DNA from: Spirochaetota bacterium
GTDB taxonomy: Bacteria; Spirochaetota; UBA4802; JAFGJZ01
DNA: 34,656 nucleotides
Assembly (NCBI GenBank): GCA_027858855.1
Contig: JAQIBV010000024.1
Location: 1 to 34,656 of the forward strand
Reading direction: 5' to 3'
The first letter of the stretch is position 1. The number at the start of each line of letters is the position of its first letter. Below the pieces are notes generated by a model. That model did no database searches and was not told the DNA's origin. It worked only from the letters and a program-made list of their open reading frames with translations. Shown piece by piece: positions 1 to 6,518 of this stretch. Both the position numbers and the translations under genes were made by a program.

Positions 1-67
1 CTCTATGTATTTTTACTATTTACTACATAGTAATGTGTCCCTGTTTCTATTTCACATTTTTTTGTAA

Positions 68-208
68 ATAGAATTAGCACACGAACTTTTGAGAGTCACA
101 CCCATACTATCTAAAAAGACAAAGGTGGCAGACTATTATCCAAAGATTGGCTTTAAGCAGCATAATAATGGCAGAATTCTGGCTGGTGAAAACAATAGAA
201 CAGTTTAA
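68..208 (+). pseudogene. GNAT acetyltransferase C-terminal remnant
   Basis: The frame ending at the stop 206-208 reads KVADYYPKIGFKQH followed by NNGRILAGEN, which matches the usual C-terminal end of GNAT N-acetyltransferases (the YYPKxGF segment at the last strand and helix). The frame is closed upstream by a stop at 65-67 and there is no start codon, so only about 46 residues survive. It may be a gene fragment or the end of a gene disrupted close to the window edge. The recognition rests on the short motif alone. Confidence 0.45.
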
Positions 209-222
209 ATGGGGAGAGAAGA

Positions 223-960
223 ATGAAACTCAAAATATTAGGCAATGGAGGAGCAATAAATGATGGTCTTAATTACAATTCATTTATAATTGGCGATGCT
301 TTTTTGGTTGAAGCTCCGCCTGACATTATCAATAGCCTTTTTCAGTTTAATATTGACTATAAAAAAATAAAGTATATCTATATTTCTCATGTACATGGTG
401 ATCACTGTTTCGGATTTCCCTTTTTAATGCTCAGATTCTTTTTTGATAGAGTTGAAGGCGAAATACAAGTATTGGGACCCTCAGGTATGGCTGTACATTT
501 GAAAGAAATAACCAGGCTTTCGTTTGGTGATGATCACCCTGTAAATAGCTGGATAAAAGAAAATATTGTGTTCACAGAAATATCTCATTCAGAATCAGTC
601 TGGATAGGACATGAATTTGAGATTACCCCTTTTCCGGTTTTTCATTTGGTAGAAACTCTGGCATTTAAAATCAGCAGGAATTCAATTATCAATAATGATT
701 TTATATATCTGGCAGATTCAAAATGGGATGATGCATTACTGAATTATATTTCAGACCGAAAGTATATAATTCTCTGTGATATGAATGGCGAACCAACCGA
801 CCCGGTTCAGATACATATTTCGGAACAGGATATTCTTGATAAAGCACTCCCAGCGATAGACATAGATACAAAAGTTATAGGAACCCATTTAAAGAAAAAT
901 AAAACCAGCCAACACCGCAGAATAGTATATGCTGAATCCGGAGACGAGATAGATATTTAA
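223..960 (+). CDS. Metallo-beta-lactamase-fold hydrolase (RNase Z-like)
   Basis: This 245-residue protein has the metal-binding HVHGDH motif at residues 56-61, preceded by a hydrophobic strand (YIYIS). A further His at 141, Asp at 165 or 186 and His at 222 (GTHLKK) fit the remaining ligands of the two-metal site. The N-terminus MKLKILGNGG is typical of the small MBL proteins related to RNase Z and phosphodiesterases. No signal peptide is visible, so it is probably cytoplasmic. The ATG is preceded by GGGGAGAG at good spacing. Substrate is unknown; the family includes nucleases, phosphodiesterases and lactonases. It sits among degraded fragments (GNAT, Nudix) and a GrpB gene, which looks like a set of acquired cassettes rather than an operon. 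Confidence 0.8.
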   Translation: MKLKILGNGGAINDGLNYNSFIIGDAFLVEAPPDIINSLFQFNIDYKKIKYIYISHVHGDHCFGFPFLMLRFFFDRVEGEIQVLGPSGMAVHLKEITRLSFGDDHPVNSWIKENIVFTEISHSESVWIGHEFEITPFPVFHLVETLAFKISRNSIINNDFIYLADSKWDDALLNYISDRKYIILCDMNGEPTDPVQIHISEQDILDKALPAIDIDTKVIGTHLKKNKTSQHRRIVYAESGDEIDI

Positions 961-994
961 TTTCAGGGAAATAAATGGTATGGAGAATAGGAGA

Positions 995-1195
995 ATGAAT
1001 AAAGACTTCTTCATCGTAAATGTGGAAGCTGCAATCTAAAAGAAGAATAAATGACTGCTTGCAGAACGCAGTTTTGATGAAGAACATGCTCCTGGTGCAC
1101 TGTCTTTGATTGACAGAAAGGTCGAGAGCATCGAAACAGTGGATAATGTTCTGGAAGAATCTCTTAAGCATGGAATTATGGGAAAAGTCGGGGTA
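995..1195 (+). pseudogene. Nudix hydrolase pseudogene with two nonsense codons
   Basis: A single frame starting at the ATG 995 (preceded by AGGAG) reads MNKDFFIVNVEAAI, stop (TAA 1037), five codons, stop (TGA 1052), then LLAERSFDEEHAPGAL and on to VLEESLKHGIMGKVGV. This follows a Nudix hydrolase from its first strand through the Nudix box, with the TGA where a Trp would be expected (KWLL). In the box the REXXEEXG core has become HGIMGKVG, so the catalytic glutamates are gone too. After about 1195 similarity ends and the frame runs on without recognisable sequence to a stop at 1283. No frameshift is needed, so decay was by point mutation plus loss of the 3' half. Confidence 0.6.
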
Positions 1196-1532
1196 TGCAA
1201 ATTTATCTATAAATTTTGTGTTTTGCATTTTCAAATCGCTACAAAATATTTTAATATTGACGAGCAGTTTGCCCTTAAGCTATAAAAGATTCAAGGCTAT
1301 TTATTCTAAAATTAACCCACTTGAAAAAGAGAAGAGCCTTAATTTAAGGAAATATTTCATTCGGGATTACAGTTTACATACCAGCACTTTCAACAATTCA
1401 GTTAATTTGTACAATATTAGCATTTATCAAAACTTGATAGTAAATTTGGCAGACATTCATACAACACGATACTATACATAGATTCTCTAAGAAAAAATAA
1501 TTTAATTTTAAATTGGATAAAAAGGGGAAACA
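1196..1532. other. Gene-free stretch between Nudix remnant and GrpB gene
   Basis: AT-rich sequence with only short frames of low quality. I see no recognisable gene, strong hairpin or convincing promoter. A GGGG-containing ribosome site for the next gene lies at its right end (around 1523-1528). Confidence 0.4.
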
Positions 1533-2132
1533 TTGGAAATAAAAGACAACATAAATTCATCGAATGATTCTGATTCGAATAAATCTCTCAACAACATGAC
1601 TATTGGAGAATTAGGGCGACTGTTTCCAATTATCATAACTGATTATTCGGATAAGTGGCATGATTTGTACATAGCAGAGGCAAAATTACTTACGGACTCA
1701 TTATTACAATCAGATTTAGTAGAAATTGACCATATTGGTAGTACAGCAGTTCCCGGATTAAAAGCTAAGCCAACGATTGATATATTGATGCAGATTACAA
1801 AACAGATTGATTTTCAAAAATTAATGGACACTTTTAAATCACTTGGATATCTAATCAATAAACACCCAGAAAACCCTGCACCACATTTGACTTTTGTGAA
1901 AGGATATACCAGAGAAGGATTCAAAGGGCAAACATATCATGTTCATGTCAGGTATCATGGGGACTGGGATGAAATACGATTCAGGGATTATCTGATTAAA
2001 AATAAAGAAATTGCCAAAGAATACGAATCTTTGAAATTAGAACTTGCTGAGAAATATCCAAACGATAGAGAAGCATATACGGATTCAAAAACTAAATGGA
2101 TTGAAAAAATTAATAACTTAACACGAAAATAA
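1533..2132 (+). CDS. GrpB family protein (UPF0157, nucleotidyltransferase fold)
   Basis: The 199-residue product contains the family hallmarks DHIGSTAVPGLKAKPTIDI (about 67-85), the central PHLTFVKG, and the HVHVR strand around residue 135. GrpB proteins adopt a nucleotidyltransferase fold; the GSTAVPG and PTIDI segments correspond to the GS and DxD-like positions. Biochemical function is unsettled in the family. The frame begins with TTG at 1533 behind AAAAGGGGAA, giving a 30-residue polar extension rich in Ser, Asp and Asn before the domain; an internal ATG at about 1597 (MTIGELG) would give a shorter form. Both the isolated position and the attC-like site just after the stop suggest a gene cassette. 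Confidence 0.85.
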   Translation: MEIKDNINSSNDSDSNKSLNNMTIGELGRLFPIIITDYSDKWHDLYIAEAKLLTDSLLQSDLVEIDHIGSTAVPGLKAKPTIDILMQITKQIDFQKLMDTFKSLGYLINKHPENPAPHLTFVKGYTREGFKGQTYHVHVRYHGDWDEIRFRDYLIKNKEIAKEYESLKLELAEKYPNDREAYTDSKTKWIEKINNLTRK

Positions 2133-2277
2133 TGCACGACAGCACAACACACAATATAAAACAGTTTGAGTTCAGCAGTTTGCGGGCGTTTTGTTCTCGC
2201 ATCAGCTTTCGTGATGGTGGATTGTAATGCAGTCCGAGCACCCAACCGGTTCATATTGTAAAACGTTGTGGGTAATG
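2132..2277 (+). other. attC-like recombination site (integron cassette end)
   Basis: Immediately after the GrpB stop the sequence folds back over about 130 bases. CACAAC (2143-2148) pairs with GTTGTG (2265-2270), and after a spacer of a few bases the inner boxes ACAATATAAAAC (from 2149) and GTTCATATTGT (about 2249-2259) pair imperfectly. Two pairs of boxes separated by unpaired spacers with a long central loop is the architecture of a long attC site. The core GTTGTGG deviates from the GTTRRRY consensus. Location directly 3' of a gene and upstream of a truncated foreign gene fits a cassette junction. No integrase gene is in the window, so this is a candidate only. Confidence 0.45.
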
Positions 2278-2317
2278 CTAGAGGAACAAAGAATTATATA
2301 AACAATAAGGGAAAATA

Positions 2318-2413
2318 ATGGGAGAAAAGAAGAAATTAAGCTTAATAGAAGTGTCATCAATGGCAATCGGCACAATGATAGGTGCCAGTATTTTTTACAC
2401 TCTCGAAAAATAA
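2318..2413 (+). pseudogene. Amino acid permease (APC family) N-terminal fragment
   Basis: A 31-residue frame with a good ribosome site (AAGGGAAA) encodes MGEKKKLSLIEVSSMAIGTM followed by IGASIF and then TLEK and a stop. KLSLIEV plus GTMIGASIF is the start of the first membrane helix of APC-family amino acid transporters, where the GxGIxGxGIF-type motif binds substrate. The rest of a roughly 450-residue transporter is absent, so this is a truncated 5' end rather than a functional gene. Confidence 0.55.
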
Positions 2414-2478
2414 TACGAAACAGGCAACTCTTCCCATTTCTATTGAGCAGGAGGGAGCCAGGGGCTTGAAATCGGGCC

Positions 2479-2835
2479 TTACTTATACGTCATATAAACA
2501 TGTTTAATATAGGCACCTACAAGATTATTCCGCTCTTTGTCTTCATTTGTAAAAACACAACCGCACCGAAGATTATTTATGACATTAAATGTGTGGTTTA
2601 TCTGCACTCTGTCACTTCTTTCATTATCTCCTAATGTATATGATATAGTAATGATATCATTAATTTCAAGTTTCGACTTCATATTAACATCAATCGAAAT
2701 GCCACCCATTGATATATTATTTATCCAGCATGGTATCGGGTCTGATTTTATAAAATCACCCATCGGCACGCAATATGAGGCCTGAATCATATTAAAACGT
2801 TCAAAATTTCTTTTATTTTTATCTTTTTTAAACAT
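2479..2835 (-). CDS. PilZ domain protein (c-di-GMP receptor)
   Basis: The 118-residue product is a stand-alone PilZ domain. The two c-di-GMP contact motifs are present: RxxxR at residues 9-13 (RNFER) and NxSxxG at 40-45 (NISMGG), followed by beta strands and a GCVF strand as in family members. It has no signal peptide or membrane segment, so it should act in the cytosol as a c-di-GMP-responsive adaptor. The GAF-GGDEF cyclase further along the window could supply the ligand. A promoter-like pair is visible upstream; the ribosome site is weak. The gene stands alone between a permease fragment and a repeat-rich region. Confidence 0.8.
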   Translation of the reverse strand: MFKKDKNKRNFERFNMIQASYCVPMGDFIKSDPIPCWINNISMGGISIDVNMKSKLEINDIITISYTLGDNERSDRVQINHTFNVINNLRCGCVFTNEDKERNNLVGAYIKHVYMTYK

Positions 2836-2856
2836 ATAACACCATCTTTGACTTTT

Positions 2857-2885
2857 ATAGTATTTGTTATTTCGTTATATTACAA
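2857..2885 (-). promoter_or_regulatory. Sigma70-type promoter for the PilZ gene
   Basis: On the minus strand TTGTAA (2885-2880) is followed after exactly 17 bases by TACTAT (2862-2857), about 20 bases upstream of the PilZ start. Spacing is ideal and both boxes are near consensus. Confidence 0.5.
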
Positions 2886-3443
2886 AAGAATACTACAACG
2901 CTCTTCCTTGAGAACTGTTCCAGAAGATGAAATAGAACCCGTTATAGAATAACGCACACGATGTGCGCCCAAGAATTCATAGGCCAAAACTGTCGCACAC
3001 CGTTCAGTGCAACTGACGTTTTTGCGCCCGGCAAAGCCGGTGGCGTGCTTTGTGCAAAAAGCCACCGTAGCACTGAAAGTATTTGTATAAAATTTAAGCC
3101 AAAATTGCAAGAAAAATACTGCACAAAGCATGACAAGCAAAAATGTGCCGTTTATGATTGCTTCATCGCACTTGTCTGGTCGCTCGTTTCACTCGCTGCC
3201 AGCACATGCAGCCTGCCTGTGCTGGCAATCATTCGATGACCTCCTGTCATCTCGACCAAGCACCGCAGACCAGCTTGCTGGTCGAGGAGCACAGCTGTTG
3301 CACTTTGTTGTACGAAGGTTTCGGGCCGAACAGAGAAGATTACCGTTAGCAAATTGACACGGACGTCAATTTGCGCAGAAAAAAACACCTGATTTTTATC
3401 AATTTCTTTTTAAATTTTCAGACAATCAGGGGTTATAATATAT
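2886..3443. repeat. Gene-free, palindrome-rich stretch
   Basis: No convincing gene lies here; the many short frames on both strands are by-products of GC-richer palindromes. A 75-base near-palindrome spans 3003-3077: TTCAGTGC pairs with GCACTGAA, TTTTTGCGC with GTGCAAAAA, and CCGGC with GCCGG around an AAA loop. A perfect 10-bp stem TGCCAGCACA/TGTGCTGGCA is at 3197-3227, and a long hairpin at 3251-3286 pairs CTCGACCA with TGGTCGAG. The GC content and hairpin density differ sharply from the AT-rich flanks. Stacked mobile palindromes or another attC-like site are possible readings. Confidence 0.55.
3177..3200 (-). repeat. Structured palindromic element, degenerate copy
   Basis: Read on the minus strand: GGCA, inner stem GC-GA-GT, loop GAA, AC-GA-GC, then GACCA. 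The inner stem has the same tandem G-A mismatch design as the copies at 4857-4892 and 6194-6228. The 5' internal-loop strand is GGCA rather than GAGCA and no outer stem is evident, so I regard it as a decayed copy. Confidence 0.4.
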
Positions 3444-3677
3444 GTGTATATCTGTGATAAAACAAAAACAAAACCGGCATATAAACCGGGACTTGAACGC
3501 TGGAGCCTGTACAAAGGGTTATGGATCAAGTACTGGAAAGAGTTTCAAAATAGTTACGATGAAACCTTTAAAGAAAAGTATGGAGAATTAACCCAAAGAC
3601 ACAAACTGGAAGTAAGAAAACTTATTTCATGTGGTAAGTTTCAAAACGGATTTAATAGATACTACTGTCAGGGTTGC

Positions 3678-3804
3678 ATGCCCGAGCAAGTGCGAAGCAC
3701 TGACCAGGGAGGATTGCGGGACAATGTTGGTTGTACCATTGGTCGATGCGTGTTTTGACATCCTGTCCGCATCGACTTTGCGGTCTTCCTGACCGCCCTC
3801 CTGT
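3678..3804 (+). repeat. Palindromic element plus further hairpins inside the transposase
   Basis: The core copy is 3681-3709: outer stem CCC/GGG, 5' strand GAGCA, inner stem AGTGC with loop GAA and GCACT, 3' strand GACCA. Downstream in the same insertion are two more perfect hairpins: GTCGATGCG/CGCATCGAC (3742-3750 and 3768-3776) and GCGGTC/GACCGC (3780-3785 and 3791-3796). The whole block separates the two halves of the transposase zinc finger, so it arrived after the IS. It may be several elements nested or joined. Confidence 0.55.
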
Positions 3805-3980
3805 AAATCACGATTATGTTTATCATGTGCCAGAAAAAGGCTCTTTGCCCTTGTAGGTTTTTGTTTCACAAAAATCCTGCGGGTGCTAGCTGGTCTTTGA
3901 ATCTTTCTCACATAATGAACACAGAGCTTGAACATACTCATGTAACCTTCACCATACCCGGAACAATAGCAAAGCTGCTT

Positions 3981-3997
3981 TTTGAGCGAAGCTCAAA
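3981..3997 (+). repeat. Hairpin at an internal deletion in the IS91 transposase
   Basis: A perfect 7-bp stem TTTGAGC/GCTCAAA encloses a GAA loop. It lies exactly where the transposase sequence skips its His-x-His segment while remaining in frame. The GAA triloop is shared with the elements at 3681-3709 and 32644-32676, but the conserved internal-loop strands are absent, so kinship is uncertain. Confidence 0.35.
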
Positions 3998-4349
3998 TTG
4001 CATCATCGCGATACCGTATAGAAAAATACGTTTTATTTGGAAAAACACATTTTTAAAGCATCTACACAAACAGAACATAATAAATGACGAAGAAAAGGTT
4101 CGCTTTACAGATATTTACAAGAATGGGTTTCACGTATATTTTCAGCCAATAACAGGTGACTGTAACGATAAACTGTATCGAACAGCCGAATATATCGCAA
4201 CTGGTTATTTTCACAACAGCCAGATTCAGGAAATTAATCATGAAAAACGGACAATAACATTCAAATATAAGAAAATGGTAGATCGTGGTAGCAGAAAAAA
4301 GCACTTTTCATATAAGACCATGAGTATTTTTGAGTTTATGGTTGGGTTG

Positions 4350-4389
4350 CATGGGCGAGCAGCAAAATTTATTTTGCGACCAGCCCGTG
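4350..4389 (+). repeat. Structured palindromic element, intact copy
   Basis: Outer stem CATGGGC/GCCCGTG (7 pairs, one G-T), 5' internal-loop strand GAGCA (4357-4361), inner stem GCAAAAT/ATTTTGC with a TT loop, 3' strand GACCA (4378-4382). It breaks the transposase frame between FEFM and YYLPEKH; the frame resumes right after it. Confidence 0.6.
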
Positions 4390-4765
4390 ATGCTCTATTA
4401 CCTTCCTGAAAAGCATCGTAAAATGCTTAGATATTACGGTATATACGCACATAATGTTCATAAAAAACTAGATCAGATAGAAAAAAACAGTTGGGCTAAA
4501 GCCATTGAGCACTCATTTAACAAACAACCGGAAAAATGTCCGGAGTGTAACGGACAGATGCAGCTCGATACCGTATTTTCGTCATTTGCTGACAAAGAAA
4601 TACACCGTATAATGAAGACGCATGCTCTTGTTAATGGTTATTTCATACCGAAAAAGAAGAAAATACGTGCACCATAGGGTACTGCTTTATTCTTCTTGAC
4701 CATCAGTACAGACTTTTATACTTTAATTACAGCAGGCGATGGGCGTCTGAGAGGGGTTTTGCGCG

Positions 4766-4905
4766 AAATTTTAATTAATCACTGTACCACGGGGGATTTC
4801 ACTGGTATATAATCCTCTTTAGTACTGTGTATAAAATGCAGTATGTCTTAGGCCGCATATGCGAGCAGTGAGCTTGCGAACGACCAGCATATTACGGAGG
4901 ATGGA
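4766..4905 (+). promoter_or_regulatory. Leader region 1 with promoter-like boxes and structured element
   Basis: The sequence from AAATTTTAATTAATCAC to the start at 4906 is repeated, with differences, at 6086-6266. TATAAT-like boxes occur near 4807 and 4831, but no clear -35 box pairs with them. Shared blocks include ATCCTCTTTAGTACTGT and AAAATGCAGTATGTCT. The leader ends with the structured element (4857-4892) followed at once by the Shine-Dalgarno sequence ACGGAGG. Conservation in two paralogous leaders suggests that the hairpin influences translation or RNA stability of the exported protein; this is inference. Confidence 0.5.
4857..4892 (+). repeat. Structured palindromic element in leader 1
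   Basis: Outer stem ATATGC/GCATAT, 5' strand GAGCA (4863-4867), inner stem GT-GA-GC with loop TT and GC-GA-AC (tandem G-A mismatches), 3' strand GACCA (4882-4886). The outer stem ends three bases before CGGAGG. The homologous stem in leader 2 is ATGTGC/GCACAT, a compensatory A-T to G-C change. Confidence 0.6.
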
Positions 4906-5967
4906 ATGAAATACTTGCTCGTACTTATAACAATTTTGCTCTCTTCTACATTACTCTTCAGTCAGCAAGTTCCTAAAAAGATAAAAGAAATAACAATAAA
5001 ACCACAATATTATGCGGTTGCTCTTCCTAAGGATACAAGCAAAACAACTGCCGTCAATTTTGATATTTTAATTAAACAAAACGTTTCTGAAAAAAAATTT
5101 TTGGCAGAGATAAATAAATTACAATTATTAATCTCAACTGAAACAGACCTTTGGATAATTAATCAAAATAGAAATTCAAAATCATTGGCAATCATAAATA
5201 AAACAAATGCCTGTTTATCAATCCCTCAGTTTATATTGAATTTTGAAAGAGTACTAAACAATCGCAGCAACAGCGAAAAAAATATTATTGCTAACAATGA
5301 CTTATTACAAAAATTTTCTAAACTATTTCATGAAACCGCCAATTTGATTTACTACTATCACGATCAAAACACCGAAAAGCAACACACGCCAAAAGAAATA
5401 CAATTCAGAGAAAATGTAGAAAATAAATTTAAATCTATGCTGAGAAAAAATTTCTGGCTTAAATCATTACAAAAAACAAAAGCTAACTTCCACAAAACAT
5501 CTAAAGAAGAGGTTGTCCATTTTTTTAAAAAAAATATAAAAAAAGAAAATCAAGAGGCAATGGCTTTTTGGTTCAGCTACAGCAAACTAAATTGGAGAGA
5601 GACAAACTATGGCCACACAAATGCACCAAACATTGATGACACTATGAAACTAGAAAAAGGAGACTGTCAAGATTTTGCTATGATAAACTCATACTTACTA
5701 ACGAAACTTGGGCATAACATTAAATTACTTGGTGTTCTAACAAAAAATGATAAAGAAATTACAGGCAAACACTTAATGGTATTAAGCGACAACTATTTAA
5801 TTGACATGCACTATACAACAAAACTGAGATCAAATAGCATATACAATAAACTAAAACAGCATTTAAAGCATATGAATAAAATTACCTCGCCCGTCTTTGT
5901 AGACATTGAATCATTTCACAACAAAGGTAACTTTATTGAAGAATATTTATATTTTGAAGAAGAATAG
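4906..5967 (+). CDS. Exported transglutaminase-like cysteine protease-fold protein
   Basis: The 353-residue product starts with a signal peptide (MKYLLVLITILLSSTLLFSQ, cleavage near residue 20). The middle is poorly conserved, helical and rich in Lys and Asn. The C-terminal third carries GDCQDFA (Cys254), GKHLMV (His289) and NYLID (Asp300), the order of the Cys-His-Asp triad in bacterial transglutaminase-like domains; the preceding NWRETNYGHTNAPNIDDTM fits the segment before the Cys in that group. It probably acts in the periplasm on proteins or peptidoglycan, by family analogy. The ATG is preceded by ACGGAGG. Coding sequence is notably AT-rich compared with the core genes, suggesting transfer. 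A damaged second copy of its 5' end is at 6086-6475. Confidence 0.65.
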   Translation: MKYLLVLITILLSSTLLFSQQVPKKIKEITIKPQYYAVALPKDTSKTTAVNFDILIKQNVSEKKFLAEINKLQLLISTETDLWIINQNRNSKSLAIINKTNACLSIPQFILNFERVLNNRSNSEKNIIANNDLLQKFSKLFHETANLIYYYHDQNTEKQHTPKEIQFRENVENKFKSMLRKNFWLKSLQKTKANFHKTSKEEVVHFFKKNIKKENQEAMAFWFSYSKLNWRETNYGHTNAPNIDDTMKLEKGDCQDFAMINSYLLTKLGHNIKLLGVLTKNDKEITGKHLMVLSDNYLIDMHYTTKLRSNSIYNKLKQHLKHMNKITSPVFVDIESFHNKGNFIEEYLYFEEE

Positions 5968-5972
5968 TAGTA

Positions 5973-6098
5973 CTAGCCACCCAAACCTCTTTTGGCATAC
6001 TCAGAATTCATACTATCGACTACCTTACTAGCGCGGCCATGTGTAATTTTAGGTGTAAGCTTAATTTCTTCTTTTTTTGAATTAAAAATTTTAATTAA
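5973..6098 (-). pseudogene. C-terminal remnant of an unknown protein
   Basis: On the minus strand a 41-codon open frame reads NSKKEEIKLTPKITHGRASK and continues VVDSMNSEYAKRGLGG to a TAG. Composition resembles a real protein tail more than noise, but there is no start codon, and its upstream end coincides with the border of leader repeat 2. I do not recognise the family. Confidence 0.25.
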
Positions 6099-6266
6099 TC
6101 ACAGTACTACGGGTTTTTTACTGATAAATAATCCTCTTTAGTACTGTATATAAAATGCAGTATGTCTAAGGTCGCATGTGCGAGAAGGACGCATGCACAA
6201 GCAGCGAATGTAGTGAGCGACCAGTGCAGAGAGCTTGCGAACGACCAGCACATTACGGAGGATAGA
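6086..6266 (+). promoter_or_regulatory. Leader region 2, duplicate of leader 1 with nested insertion
   Basis: This repeats 4766-4905: AAATTTTAATTAATCAC, AATCCTCTTTAGTACTGT, AAAATGCAGTATGTCT, the structured element and ACGGAGG are all retained. The element here (6176-6253) is longer because a second copy lies inside its loop. Leader 2 now drives only a 24-codon remnant. Confidence 0.5.
6176..6253 (+). repeat. Structured palindromic element with a second copy nested inside
   Basis: Outer copy: ATGTGC, then GAG, interruption, AGCTTGCGAAC, GACCA (6243-6247), GCACAT. Inner copy (6194-6228): outer stem TGCAC/GTGCA, 5' strand AAGCA (6199-6203), inner stem GC-GA-AT with loop GTA and GT-GA-GC, 3' strand GACCA (6219-6223). 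Comparison with leader 1 places the inserted block between GCGAG and GAGCTTGCGAAC, that is, within the loop side of the older copy. This is direct evidence that the element moves or is copied. Confidence 0.6.
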
Positions 6267-6341
6267 ATGAAATACATGGTCGTACTACTCGCAGTTTTGC
6301 TCTCTACTTATGAGTTTTCAAAATCGTCATTATTTGTCTAG
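6267..6341 (+). pseudogene. Truncated paralogue: signal peptide only
   Basis: The start behind ACGGAGG encodes MKYMVVLLAVLLST, matching the signal peptide of the gene at 4906, but then runs into a 90-base inverted-repeat element and stops after 24 codons. Beyond the element, 6428-6475 again resembles the first copy (CTACATTACTCTTCA, CTAAAAAGATAA), after which similarity ends. Confidence 0.55.
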
Positions 6342-6400
6342 CGACAATTATTAAAATTTAGTCAGTATAGTGAAGATTTAACAATAATTTTGAAAACTCA
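6311..6400. mobile_element. Small inverted-repeat element (MITE-like), 90 bp
   Basis: Perfect 14-bp terminal inverted repeats TGAGTTTTCAAAAT (6311-6324) and ATTTTGAAAACTCA (6387-6400) bound a 62-base AT-rich interior with no coding capacity. Comparison with 4906 onward shows the insertion interrupts the paralogous signal peptide. A TACT on both sides of the larger inserted block (about 6306-6309 and 6425-6428) could be a target duplication. Confidence 0.5.
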
Positions 6401-6491
6401 CGGGCAATACCTTTTTATAGAATAGTACTACATTACTCTTCACAGAGGACTTTGCTAAAAAGATAATGTTAAAACACAAATATGCCAGCTA

Positions 6492-6500
6492 TGGTATAAT
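6492..6500 (+). promoter_or_regulatory. Extended -10 promoter for the hydrolase gene
   Basis: TGGTATAAT is an extended -10 box (TGnTATAAT) 19 bases before the ATG at 6519. No good -35 is seen, which is acceptable for an extended -10 promoter. Confidence 0.4.
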
Positions 6501-6518
6501 TTATTTTATGAGGAAAAA

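Larger units (their letters stand above)
3444..4677 (+). pseudogene. IS91-family transposase, broken by insertions and a deletion
   Basis: Three frames together follow one IS91-type transposase. 3444-3676 encodes the N-terminus with the first zinc-binding half (ISCGKFQNGFNRYYCQGC). 3816-4349 resumes with CQKKALCPC, then the NTELEHTHVTFTIP block, then RFTDIYKNGFHVYFQP and KLYRTAEYIATGYF. From about 4390 the C-terminal part continues (YYLPEKHRKMLRYYGIYAHN, later CPECNGQM). The segment normally carrying the His-hydrophobe-His motif, between FTIP and the IR-W block, is missing: the frame jumps across a short hairpin at 3981-3997. Palindromic insertions lie at 3678-3804 and 4350-4389. It cannot make an active rolling-circle transposase. 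Confidence 0.75.

Noticed and set aside
875-1234. 119-codon minus-strand frame across the end of the MBL gene and the Nudix remnant
   Set aside because: It is antisense to recognisable coding sequence on the plus strand, and its own product has no family resemblance.
2880-3357. Several overlapping 60-90 codon frames on both strands
   Set aside because: They arise from palindromes, lack ribosome sites and have mutually overlapping frames with no protein-like composition.
3880-3900. CTGGTC near 3889 as a further element copy
   Set aside because: It lacks a partner GAGCA strand and an inner hairpin; the transposase frame continues through it.
3177-6253. CRISPR array
   Set aside because: The repeats are palindromic elements with variable stems and irregular spacing, and there are no unique spacers of constant length or cas genes.
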